Shown here: positions 1-9,701 of the stretch, one piece after another
How positions within the stretch are numbered: position 1 is the first letter of the stretch
How the letters are laid out: each line of letters starts with the position of its first letter
DNA from: Takakia lepidozioides
Taxonomy: Eukaryota > Streptophyta > Takakiopsida > Takakiales > Takakiaceae
Direction: 5' to 3'
Assembly: GCA_030704615.1 (NCBI GenBank)
Contig: CM060732.1
Location: 22,010,001 to 22,074,000, forward strand
Length of the DNA stretch: 64,000 nucleotides
Position numbers and translations under genes: made by a program
Notes under the pieces: generated by a model
Database searches by the model: none
Told to the model about the DNA's origin: nothing
The model's input: the letters and a program-made list of their open reading frames with translations, nothing else

Positions 1-125
1 CCAGAGCGGCAGGGCTTCGCCAAGAGGAGAGAGAATGAGGGAGAATGCATTGGATTTTATAGTTGTGGATTCGGATTGTGAGGACATGTGTGGAGAATCA
101 TACATCCGGACGCGCGGATGGACAT

Positions 126-286
126 AATCATTAGATGAGCAATCGGATTAGCATGCGAACGTGCTGCTCATCCAATGATTAGCCCTAAATGATAGGCACA
201 GGGGGTCTCCCGTACTCGTATACTAGCGCGCTGCTCATCCAATGATTACCCCTACGTGCTAGGCACGGGGGGCCTCCTGTACTCCA
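126..286. repeat. 67-bp direct duplication with inverted flank
   Basis: A segment of about 58 bp starting at 161 is repeated from 228, an offset of 67 bp. Both copies hold CTGCTCATCCAATGATTA. The stretch 126-141 is nearly the reverse complement of 165-180, so the first copy can form a hairpin. Each copy ends in a degenerate version (196-215 and 263-282) of the 20-bp palindrome found intact at 1196 and 1388. No gene is visible in 1-680; this stretch is best read as upstream sequence of the CTD-like gene. Confidence 0.7.
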
Positions 287-681
287 GAAAGCCGAGGCGT
301 GCCCTGACATCTCACCGCCGTCTAGCGTGGCGAATTGATGGGCCCGCCCTGGCGAGCTTTGCGCCCTCTCGCACCCATCATAAATCTTGCGCGAAAGATC
401 TCGCGCGTTTTCGTGATCGGGCACGTGCCCGGAGACATCTGGCATGTGGCGCAGGTGGGGTAGGATCAGTAACGTGGCACGGACGGGCGGATCAGGGCGG
501 AGGGAGATCGGATCTGACGGGCGGATCAAACCTAGCTGGCTGGACGGACGCCCACGGACTATCATCAACTGCCACGAGCCACCTCGAACTTTTATTGATG
601 CGGGGTGTGGCGACATCTGATCATCATGGCCAAGGGGCCATGCATGCATGGAATGGGTATCGCATGGGCTGGCGGACAAGG

Positions 682-719
682 TATAAAAGGGCCCCATTTC
701 TCTTGTTGCGCCTCACTTC
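682..719 (+). promoter_or_regulatory. TATA box plus initiator-like CCTCACTTC
   Basis: TATAAAAGG starts at 682 and CCTCACTTC lies at 711-719, the right distance for a transcription start. CTCACTTC fits the plant initiator consensus YTCANTYY. The same pair, facing the other way, occurs in the hAT-associated modules at 7461-7497, 8275-8307, 8510-8542 and 12413-12450. Downstream, 720-990 is a purine-rich leader with repeats of GGGCTGATTGCAGAG and GGCTGAGTG. The first good ATG is at 994. Confidence 0.6.
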
Positions 720-993
720 ATTCCGAACTCCACGGTGAAGCCCTGCTGAAAATTCCCCAGAGCTGAGAGCGGAGAGCGGAGACCGAGGGCTGAGTGGTGA
801 GGGAGGCTGAGTGGTCAGGGCTGAGTGATCAGGGCTGATTGCAGAGGAGGGCAGAGCGCCGAAGTCTGATTTATGTAGGGCTGATTGCAGAGGGCAGAGA
901 AGGCTGAGAGCAGAGGCTAAGGGCTGATTGTAAGGAGGCTTGGAGGGCTAAGGAGCTCTGAGGAGGAGGCGTAATCACAGAGCGACTGTCCAA

Positions 994-2152
994 ATGGCTT
1001 CAAGCTCAAGGTAATTTCGTAACCCTCATGCTCATTTTTTGTCACAATCTGCATCTTCAATTCGTGTAGGAAAACGCTCTCACGCTTCTGCAATCGCGTA
1101 AAAACAATTGAAGGGTAGAGAGGTCATGAATTATATTATCTATTTGGTGATTTTTTTTAATTATTTATTTGTATAAAGGGCAAGAAAGTGAAGAAGCACG
1201 GGAGGCCTCCCGTGCTACTCATCGACGAAACTTGTCGGACATATAAGATGTGAGGATGTCTGCTAGCTCATCATCTAAAACATTTTGCATCTTTTGAGTT
1301 CGGGGATTCTGTTTTGCATCACGAGATCTTTTCCAAATCAAGAGAGTTTGTATTTTTCCAGATGAAGGGTAGTAGAAAGGTGAAGAAGCACGGGAGGCCT
1401 CCCGTGCTCTTCACCAAGAACAAGTTTGGGAAAATCTTCAGTTGCTCGATCCTAGTCTAGGTGAAAATGGTGTCTTTCTAAAATGGGGGAAGTGGCTGGA
1501 ACGTGAGACTTTTTCCGGATTAGACTGATCGAGGTTAAACTTTCTACTCATGCTCAGTCTAGGATCCTCCGATGAGAACGGGGATGTGGTTAACTCCACA
1601 ATTTTCTTTTCTCTCGGCACCACTCCAGGCACCCCAGAAGTGTCAGAAGAGTCTCTAGGATACGCACCAGAGTCGCCATACAAATCGATCTCACCACGAT
1701 ACGTACCCGGGTCACCGGCTTGTGTAGAATCCACTCCTTTCTCTCGTGGGTGCATACCGGAGTCCCCATAATATTGTTGGGGCTATCCTGCGCATGGATC
1801 ACCTAAATACACACCAGGATCCCCTTCGTACTCACCACAATCCCCTACATACGTTCCTGGATCACCTAGCTACTCACCCCAATACCACAATTATGTCCCC
1901 GGATCACCTGGGTACTCGTCGGCCTCCCCAAGATACATCCCCAGTTCCCCGGTGTATACACCTGGTGAGAATGATGATCAGGATGACATATCGCAAATTT
2001 TCCAAGACTGGGTATCCGACACTGACACCTGGAGTCCAGTATACTCTCCAGAGACCTCTAGAAGACATCCAGTGCAGGAGATGATGAGATCCCAGACCAG
2101 CAGTGCGTATCAGAATTGGCTCGATAGCCCTCTTCTCCCTGGTGTTCTATAG
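994..2152 (+). CDS. CTD-like heptad-repeat protein, two-exon model with one in-frame stop
   Basis: Proposed model: ATG at 994, exon 1 994-1010 (MASSS plus two bases), donor GTAATT at 1011, intron to an AG at 1556-1557, exon 2 1558-2152. The splice restores the frame of an ORF that also has its own ATG at 1550; an in-frame TGA at 1526 blocks reading further upstream without splicing. The product carries about ten Y-x-P-x-S-P heptads, such as YVPGSPS, YTPGSPS and YSPQSPT, resembling the C-terminal domain of RNA polymerase II subunit RPB1. An acidic ENDDQDD tail and a C-terminal segment follow. One in-frame TAA at 1769-1771 lies inside the repeat tract, so the full protein (about 200 residues) needs readthrough, or the copy is broken. 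No polymerase core domain is present. It could also be an extensin-like Pro-rich protein, but the S-P spacing fits CTD better. I do not recognise a known family. Confidence 0.4.
1196..1215. promoter_or_regulatory. Perfect 20-bp palindrome, copy 1
   Basis: GCACGGGAGGCCTCCCGTGC is its own reverse complement. It sits in the proposed intron of the CTD-like gene and follows GTGAAGAA, as does the second copy at 1388. It may be a dimeric protein-binding site; function unknown. Confidence 0.6.
1388..1407. promoter_or_regulatory. Perfect 20-bp palindrome, copy 2
   Basis: Identical to the site at 1196-1215, 192 bp away. Here the symmetry extends outward: GTGAAGAA on the left and CTTCAC on the right, with one base of slippage. 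Confidence 0.6.
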
Positions 2153-2202
2153 GTGATTTCATAGGAGTGAAATCGCGCAAAGACTAGTTGGGGACTGGCA
2201 AT

Positions 2203-4400
2203 GTACCATCTGATACGTCCCAGTGTAATACAAGATCAATCAAAAATTGTTCGATTGTCCAATGAGGCGTTCACTTGTCATCTGGTTTTTGTTCAATGCA
2301 AAAAAGAAATCCTGCAATGCGTGCACGGCTATTGCACCCATTGAACGGATGTGGTTGAAGCCCCTCTTTTGCCCGCATGTGCTTGAACATGTGTGAAGAC
2401 ACAACAGACGAATAAATCATTTGCCTCCCCATCGACGCGCTCCCCCCTCAAGCCATTCCACAATTTAATTGAATTTAAAATTATTCTAAACCAATAAATA
2501 TGTTTGCACTGCCTTTCAATGGGGGTTTCTGGCATGTATCGATTTTGTTTTGGGCTCAATTTTGTTCTGCGGCTTCCAGCATCCCACGGCTACTCCCCCG
2601 CCAAAATTTGGACCAATCAAAAATGCCCCCAAAAAAAATTGTTCTCTTCGCTCACTATTGCAGAACTCTCTATGAAGAGTGCATGAAGTAGAACACAATC
2701 AAGTTTGGAGTGCAGAACAGGGAAGAAACTGTGGTTTTGGGTCCAAATGAATTTTGATCGCTCCCAAATTTGGCACGCACGTTGCATATGGCTGCATTAC
2801 ACGCCCCATTAAAAAATGGAATGGAAAAAAAATCGTGAGCACGTGAAACACAGTCCAACAGGTCCCAAAGCAATAACAGCTCCAACATAATACATTTAAC
2901 GGGTGAACGGATGGTTGCCCATCCAAATCATTTTCGTTAGCTTCCAAACTTTGCCAACACGTTCCAGACACTCTCTCACAGGTCCCGGACTAATATCAGA
3001 TCAATCAAAATTCATTTGATGGCTCAACGGATGGTTGGCCATCGAAATGATTTTGGTTCGCTTTGAGACTTGGCCACTATGTTCAATGTGCCATGTAAGA
3101 GGCCCCAGAGTAATATGAGATCAATCGAAATTCGTTGAATGGGCCAAGGGATGGTTGCCCATCCAAATGATTTTCGTTCGCTTTGAGACTTGGCCACTAT
3201 GTTCAATGTGCCATGTAAGAGGCCCCAGAGTAATATGAGATCAATCGAAATTCGTTGAATGGGCCAAGGGATGGTTGCCCATCCAAATGATTTTCGTTCG
3301 CTTTGAAATTTGGCTAGTGTGTTCAATGTACCATCTGATACGTCCCAGTGTAATATGAGATCAATCAAAAATCGTTCGATTGTCCAATGAGGCGTTCACT
3401 TGTCATCTAGTTTTTGTTCAATGCGAAAAAGAAATCCTGCAATGCGTGCACGGCTATTGCACCCATTGAACGGATGTGGTTGAAGCCCCTCTTTTGTCCG
3501 CATGTGCTTGAACATGTGCGGAGACGCAACAGACGAATAAATCATTTGTCTCCCCATCGACGCGTTCCCCCCTCAAGCCATTCCACAATTTAATTGAATT
3601 TAAATTTATTTTAAGCCAATAAATAGGTTTGCACTGCCTTTCAGTGGGGGTTTCTGGCACGTATCGATTTTGTTTTGGGCTCAATTTTGTTCTGCGGCTT
3701 CCAGCATCCCACGGCTACTCCCCCGCCAAAATTTGGACCAATCAAAAATGCCCCAAAAAAAAATTGTTCTCTTTCGCTCATTATTGCAGAACTTTCTATG
3801 AAGAGTGCATGAAGTAGAACACAAATCAAGTTTGGAGTGCAGAACAGGGAAGAAACTGTGGTTTTGGGTCCAAATGAATTTTGATCGCTCCCAAATTTGG
3901 CACGCACGTTGCATATGGCTACATTACACGCCCCATTAAAAAACGGAATGAAAAAAAATCGTGAGCACGCGAAACACAGTCCAACAAGTCCCAAAGCAAT
4001 AGCAGCTCCAACATAATACATTCAACGGGTGAACGGATGGTTGCCCATCCAAATTATTTTTGTTAGCTTCCAAACTTTGCCAACACGTTCCAGACACCCT
4101 CTCACAAGTCCCGGACTAATATCAGATCAATCAAAATTCATTCGATGGCTCAACGGATGGTTGGCCATCGAAATGATTTTGGTTCGCTTTGAGACTTGGC
4201 CACTATATTCAATGTGCCATATAAGAGGCCCCAGAGTAATACGAGATCAATCGAAATTCGTTGAATGGGGCAAGGGATGGTTGCCCATCCAAATGATTTT
4301 TGTTCGCTTTGAAACTTGGCCAGTGTGTTCAATGTACCCCCTGATACGTCCCAATGTAATATAAGATCAATCGAAATTATTTTGTGCTTTGAGAATTTTG
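2203..4400. repeat. Nested satellite: two about 1-kb units built on 120-bp monomers
   Basis: Sequence starting GTACCATCTGATACGTCCCA at 2203 recurs at 3328 and, diverged, at 4334, giving units of 1125 and 1006 bp. The difference matches one 120-bp monomer. Within unit 1 the monomers at 3061, 3181 and 3301 are almost identical and exactly 120 bp apart. Monomers share CCATCCAAATGATTTTCGTT and GAGACTTGGCCA. Other parts of the unit are more diverged monomers. Short ORFs exist on both strands, but they follow the repeat and look non-coding. A diverged inverted copy lies at 58.9-59.6 kb. Confidence 0.9.
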
Positions 4401-5922
4401 TGGGTATGTTTGTAGAAAGATCATAGATTTTGCGAAATGATTATGAAATACGCAGGGACCAGACGAAATTTGTTTGGAAGAGGACCGTTCGTAACTCGTT
4501 ATAACTTATTTGTTAACATCAATTTTCCTTGTTCTCCAGCTTTCGGAGTTCATTGCAAATACCCATATACTCGTCATGACCAAATATGACACCATTGTAA
4601 ATTTGTTTACAGGTGAACTACTTCTTCCCCATCAACTGAGTGTAAAATGTGAAGAAAGAAAACGCGTTTCATGCAATTGAAATTGGCAGGTGCCGCACAT
4701 GGCATTGTGTATTAACAAAATTGGTTGAATAAAAACTTGCGGATGCCATCACGGTGTTTTCCAACAATATTCAAGTTACAACAAAAATGTATATTGTATA
4801 TGTACTACGCTGTCAGTCACTAAAAGCCTAGTCGTCACTGTCCGAGGATATGGAATTTGATGTTGTGGCTTGATTTACACTGCCAATTGCCAGAGCTTGC
4901 GACTGTGATCTCGTGGTCAATGAGGGGCCCAATGACATGTGATCAATTCTGGCCTGCATCCGCCTACTTCGCGGCGAAAATTGACTTTCTTCTTCACTCT
5001 CACGACGTGGCGGAGGTGGATCGAGAACAAATTTCGGGCTGCATGCAAATCGGCAACGAGGCCGTCCACATCCGGCAATACAGCCCCCGAAAACACCGAT
5101 GTACAGTCGTCCATAATGCGTACATTTTCCTACAACTGCCTATGAATGGTACTTTTGAACTTCCAACGGCCTTTCGGGAGGGCCCTGTCCCTAATCATTG
5201 TGTCGTTCGGTGATAAGCCGCCTCGTACGCATCATCATTTCGGCGTTGACATATTATAACATCTCCAGTTCGGACAAGAATAAATGTCTCCCAATCAGTT
5301 GTTGGTCATACAATTCGTTCTCCTCCGGTATCCATGGAACCTATGGAAGCTGGATAAACTGGACCTTCTTTGACTCCAATGCCCTTTCCAGATTGAGCAA
5401 AACTGCTCTCTCTCCACCAATCTCGAATGCCTCCCCGCACGTATGGTGATCTCCCAATCAGATGTGACCTAGAAATACTAGGGAGCTTTGATGTATGCCG
5501 GGTTTCCAGCAGGTATGCAGGGGTTCCAGCATGTATGCCATGCATCTCTCTGTCTGCATCCCATACCAAGTTCTTGCCCCAATGCACACAATTTAGAAAT
5601 GTGTATGGTAGCCCATCCAATGGGAGGTTGTGCGATGTATTCAAACCTATGGGCATCCGATCCTCCAAGCCCACAGCTCATAGAAACGGCGATGGATTGG
5701 TGACGACATTCTGGGCAAGCGCTCGTCGCAAGGCTTGCGGGATAAGACATGTGAGATGAAACATAGGTCCAACATGATCAAAGCACATGACATCCCTTTG
5801 GGCCGTATGGATTCCTACACATCGAACAAACTGTGCCATCTGATATCCATGACGGCAAAACGCCTCGTGGGATCTCCTCCCTCTGGGCCGGTTTGATGGC
5901 TGGTCATCCTTGTTGTGGTGTC
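4401..5922. other. No supportable gene; short unrecognised ORFs
   Basis: 4401-4850 is AT-rich and empty. From 4857 to 5760 both strands hold ORFs of 60-120 codons (plus 4857-5213 and minus 5306-5674 are the longest) with no domain I recognise. On the minus strand they lie downstream of the 5923-7175 ORFs and could be frame-broken continuations of the same transcript. Confidence 0.3.
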
Positions 5923-6512
5923 TTACTCTTCCTCTATCTCTAATTCCCAGTTTATGCTTCTGTTCGATCCCGAAATTTTGTGCTCACATCGATCAAACAT
6001 AGAATCCACATCTGCCCAATTGGTATACCCGGCGAACACGCTTGATGCGATGCGAAGATCGTTATATATTTGCATGTTCGCATAAATGCTATCCACGCTA
6101 CGGTTTGACATACGTGCGACACGTTGCAAGCCTGACAGTGCCCGCTCTACCCGTGTTTCTCTGGAGGCCAAATAGGTCGCCCATTGTACCCAATTCTCCC
6201 AATTGCCATTCAATGGGACCATGCCTGAATCTCCAGCGTTTTGGACAAGCGCCATGCAGTTGCCATGACAATGTCCCGCTCCTTTGTAACGTGGTCGACA
6301 TCTAATATCGGGTTCATCTCCGATTGAATGGCGACCCTTGAGCATTCCCCGGTTTCCAGTACTGGTTCTTTTCCTTTCCTCATTCTCTCATCCGCAATTC
6401 GCTGTTCCTCAACCATGGTTTCATCGGCCATAGGGTCAAGGACGTCCGTAACTTCGTGAATGATGAGGTCAATACTGCGATCGGGCATCGCAAACTCCGC
6501 GTCCATGTCCAC
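5923..6512 (-). pseudogene. Unknown protein in two overlapping frames (frameshifted ORF)
   Basis: Reading leftward, an ORF from 6512 to 6210 begins MDMDAEFAMPDRS and is acidic, with a short charged helix (VEEQRIADERMRKGKE). A second frame, open from about 6345 to 5923, continues with Trp-rich NWENWVQWATYLASRETR and ends in an acidic tail. The two overlap by about 135 bp in different frames, as expected if one ORF suffered an indel near 6230-6330. It starts 37 bp downstream of the 208-codon ORF and may be part of the same transcript. I recognise no family. Confidence 0.35.
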
Positions 6513-6548
6513 GACGTTTGTTCGATCCTCATTGTGGACAACAGTGCC

Positions 6549-7175
6549 TTAATTGTTTGGAGGCATGTCTTGCAATCTAGCTTCCAACTCGGCTATGCGC
6601 AGTGTTTGCCAGTCTAGTCGGTCGTGTAGGGTCCTGATTCGCTGGTCTCTTTCCGCTAGTTGTTCCTCTAACGTTGCAGCCGGTTGTATTTCGAATGTGT
6701 CCGGGATGTACTCCAAATCGTATAGCAACCTTGCGTTCCTCCTACTAGCAGTTTGCCAATTCACTGGACGCAAGAGTATGACCTCCACGTACAACATGGC
6801 TGCCAAGGTGTACGGGATTTGACCCTTTAAGAGAGGTTGACCCCACAATGTGCAATGCACCTCATTCGCCCTATGCTGGAAATGCAAGTTCGTGCAAGAC
6901 CTGGACTCTGCGTAATTGTTTCGGGTTTGCACGTCATGCCTATCCAAAGGCCACAATCGATTGATGTGGTACCATTTCACGAATTTTTTGCATCTCGCCA
7001 TCGACCACCGGAACTCTTCCGGAACATCCTCCCAGCCCTCTTCTGCTAGTATGCTAGGATCACCAAATACTTCCCAATTCAAGTCTTGCCTTGACACTTT
7101 AATTTTCTTAGGGGGCGCTCCATGTTCATTGGGGTCATCACTTCCATGACGGTCATCGTCCCGGCCCTCTGCCAT
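6549..7175 (-). CDS. Hypothetical 208-aa protein with C-terminal coiled coil
   Basis: Intact ORF with ATG at 7173-7175. Residues 1-25 are charged and include a basic PPKKIKV stretch that resembles a nuclear localisation signal. The middle is rich in Trp and His (WYHINRLWPLDRHD, FQHRANEVHCTLWG). Residues about 165-205 form a likely coiled coil (LEEQLAERDQRIRTLHDRL). No catalytic motif is recognised. It faces away from the hairpin-repeat array at 7.5-8.95 kb, whose nearest TATA module (7461-7497) would start transcription about 285 bp upstream of the ATG. It may be an accessory protein of the hAT-like element, but this is inferred from position only. Confidence 0.5.
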   Translation of the reverse strand: MAEGRDDDRHGSDDPNEHGAPPKKIKVSRQDLNWEVFGDPSILAEEGWEDVPEEFRWSMARCKKFVKWYHINRLWPLDRHDVQTRNNYAESRSCTNLHFQHRANEVHCTLWGQPLLKGQIPYTLAAMLYVEVILLRPVNWQTASRRNARLLYDLEYIPDTFEIQPAATLEEQLAERDQRIRTLHDRLDWQTLRIAELEARLQDMPPNN

Positions 7176-7460
7176 TCTACAACAATCGGAGAACCAATAA
7201 ACGAGGTTTTCTAAAAAGACATAACTCTAAACCCTTCCCCGTTAAGTAGGTTTGAGTAGGTGTCAAAATAGTTCCTAAAAGCTAATTTTGTAGAATAAAA
7301 TGATCCTGGAAGCCAGATGAGGGCCTATGGGAGCATTTTGCAAGGACCTCACAGAAATCGCGGCAAAAAATACCCCCCACCCAACCAATGGCCTCCTTCT
7401 CCACGTGACTACGTGTCGTGGAATAATGAAATGTCACACACACAAAAGTTGTGAGGAGAG

Positions 7461-7540
7461 GAAGTGAGGGGAGAATAAGCCTCCCTAGGCTTATATCCCC
7501 CCGCCCTCATTTCTCGGGCCACGTGCGGGACGAATCTTCT
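7461..7540 (-). promoter_or_regulatory. Leftward TATA/initiator module 1
   Basis: On the minus strand GATATAAG (7490-7497) is followed by CCTCACTTC (7461-7469). The TATA box lies in an inverted repeat, ATAAGCCT-CCCT-AGGCTTAT (about 7474-7493). A CCACGTG G-box core follows at about 7520. This module is the closest to the 208-aa ORF. Between it and the ORF (7176-7450) I see no other feature. Confidence 0.55.
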
Positions 7541-8274
7541 AGAAGCGACCGCGAACTTGGCGGTCGCTCAATTTTCCGGAAAATAAAAAAAATAAGCGAC
7601 CGCCAGAACTGGCGGTCGCTCCATTTCCCGAAAAAAAAAAAAAAACGACCACCAGAACAGGCGGTCGCTCCATTTTCCGGAAATTAAAATAAATAAGCGA
7701 CCGCAACATAGGCAGTCGCTTCATTTTAAAAAAAATTAAGAAAATAAGCGACCGCCAACATAGGCGGTCGCTTCATTTAAAAAAAACTTTAAAATAAATA
7801 AGCAACCGCCAGCATAGGCGGTCACTTCATTTTCAAAACATTTAAAATAAATAAGCGACCGCCAATATAGGCGGTCGCTTCATTTTCAAAAACTTTAAAA
7901 AATATAAGCGACCGCCAACATAGGCGGTCGCTTCATTTAAATTTATAAAAAAAAAAAAAAACGACCGCCAGCATAGGCGGTCGCTTCATTTAAAAAAAAA
8001 TTAAAAAAATAAGCGACCACCAATATAGGCGGTCGCTTCATTTTCAAAAGCTTAAAAAAAAATAAGCGACTGCCAACATAGGCGGTCGTTTTATTTTCAA
8101 AATAATTAAAATAAAAGCGACCGCCAGTAATGGCGGTCGCCCCATTTCCAAAAAATAAAAAATAAAAGCGACTGCCAGTAAAGGCGGTCGCTGCATCTTT
8201 AAAAAATAACCATTACAGCGACCGCCAGAAATGGCCGTCGCGGCATTTTGTAAAAACAAAAACTGTCAGTAATG

Positions 8275-8355
8275 GAAGTGAGGGAAGAATGACTGGGGGC
8301 TTATATGCCCTCCCTCGTCTCATTCCTCGCTCCACGTGTAGGGCAGACCTCGTAG
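8275..8355 (-). promoter_or_regulatory. Leftward TATA/initiator module 2
   Basis: Minus-strand CATATAAG (8300-8307) with CCTCACTTC at 8275-8283 and a CCACGTG core at about 8331. It is clearly the same module as at 7461, inserted between hairpin units 14 and 15. Confidence 0.5.
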
Positions 8356-8509
8356 AAGCGACCGCCACCATGGCGGTCGCTCCATTTAAAAACAAAAAAA
8401 AACGACCGCCACAAATGGCGGTCGCTCCATTTCGCCAAAAAAAAAGAAAAAAAACGACCGCCAGTATTGGCGGTCGCTGCATTTATAAAAACAAAAAAAA
8501 ACTTCAAGC

Positions 8510-8604
8510 GAAGTGAGGGGAGAATGTCCCGGAGCTTATATGCCTCCTCCCCCCCCCGCCTCACTCCTCGCTCCTCGTTCCATGCGCAGGGCACACTTCG
8601 TAGA
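8510..8604 (-). promoter_or_regulatory. Leftward TATA/initiator module 3
   Basis: Minus-strand CATATAAG (8535-8542) with CCTCACTTC at 8510-8518. The G-box core is degraded (CCATGCG). It lies between hairpin units 17 and 18. Confidence 0.5.
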
Positions 8605-8852
8605 AGCGACCGCCACCTTGGCGGTCGCTCCATTTTCATTTTCAAAACAATTAAAATATAAGCGACCGCCATAAATGGCTGTCGCTCCATTTCCAACCAA
8701 ATTTCAATAAAAACGACCGCCACTAATGGCGGTCGCTGCAATTACAAAAAACAACAATAACGGCGACCGCCCCTAATGGCGGTCGCTCCATTTTGATCCA
8801 AAAAAACAAAAAAGCGACCGCCAGTAACGGCAGTTGCTTCATTTCCAAAATA

Positions 8853-8925
8853 ATGACTGGGAGCAAATATGCCCCCCCCCCCCGCCCCAAATTCCTCGCT
8901 CCACGCGGAGGGCAGACCTTGTAGA
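8853..8925 (-). promoter_or_regulatory. Degenerate fourth module
   Basis: Aligns with the other modules through GACTGGGAGC, CTCGCTCCACG and GGGCAGACC, but the TATA box is degraded to AAATATG, a 14-C run has expanded at 8871, and the initiator is absent. Probably not functional. Confidence 0.4.
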
Positions 8926-9220
8926 AGCGACCGCCACCTTGGCGGTCGCTCCATTTAAATAAAAATGAATGCACAGTTGGAAGCATGGCACAATTGTTCT
9001 CACCACAAGCAAATCACCAAACACAAACATGAGCAAGTGACGGTGCCTTTGGCCGACATTTTGGGTGGTATACACATGGGCAACATCTTTTATTTTCCAA
9101 CACATATACAACAACAATATAAATATTCATAGTGACAATGATCACATTGGTATTACTTCAGTACATAAATATAAACATGTCCACTAAAAAGTGCTGATGC
9201 ATGCCTACAGCCGTTTTGCT

Positions 9221-9694
9221 TCAATTCCTTCTATTGCTTCGACGGCGGGACGAAGAAGATCCTAATCCTAATGCTCCGATGGGTTGAAAATCCGGGCCAC
9301 CCTCGACTTCACCACCGTTGCCATGATCAGTGTTGGAATCGTCCTCCCTATCCGACCTCATATGTCCAGGCCTTTGAATCTGCAAGCGACCTCGAACCAC
9401 ATTTAGTTCTCTCTGAGGTCGACTCCCGCTCCGGTCTTGAATACCATCCACGGTATCTGGCCTGTTTGTGGGCCGATCGCCTACTAAAAGTTCGACTGTT
9501 CTCTGTCGTTTATGGACTTGGGATGCAACGCAACCCTGTTCATACAAACGATGGTGTCGAACCCATTGTACAGTCGATGGGACGGGATCATGCCTCACCG
9601 ATACGACCAGCTCCACCACAATGCCAAAACCGATCCAGCTCCCCATCAACACAGCGGGCATTAAGGAGTAACAAGGTTGATCTGTTTTCCACAC
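9221..9694 (-). other. Unrecognised ORF downstream of the transposase
   Basis: A 157-codon open frame directly after the hAT stop, Arg-rich and ending in GSSSSRRRSNRRN. It could be transposase 3' sequence out of frame or chance. 8951-9220 is A/T-rich and holds no other feature. Confidence 0.2.
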
Positions 9695-9701
9695 ACATGC
9701 A

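Larger units (their letters stand above)
7545..8950. repeat. Left hairpin array, about 23 units
   Basis: About 23 imperfect palindromes with the form AGCGACCGCC-(4-6 nt)-GGCGGTCGCT, spaced about 50-55 bp apart by A/T-rich linkers (TTCATTTTnAAAA). Starts include 7545, 7595, 7748, 7854, 7907, 8117, 8218, 8356, 8605, 8763 and 8926. Loops vary (AACATA, AATATA, AGTAA). Arms carry both single and compensatory-looking changes. The array is broken by three spacers of about 80-140 bp that repeat the TATA/initiator module. Small ORFs through the array simply translate the repeats. Confidence 0.95.

Noticed and set aside
1438-1755. 105-codon minus ORF
   Set aside because: Antisense shadow of the CTD-like heptad tract.
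2329-4364. ORFs on both strands in the satellite
   Set aside because: They repeat with the DNA units, have no domains and change frame between copies.
7545-8950. Regular repeats with spacers, looking like a CRISPR array
   Set aside because: Each unit is a complete palindrome, the A/T linkers are similar to each other rather than unique, and the context is a plant transposon.
7539-8986. Several minus ORFs of 60-146 codons with KRPPMLAVAF-like repeats
   Set aside because: They simply translate the hairpin array; no independent coding sign.
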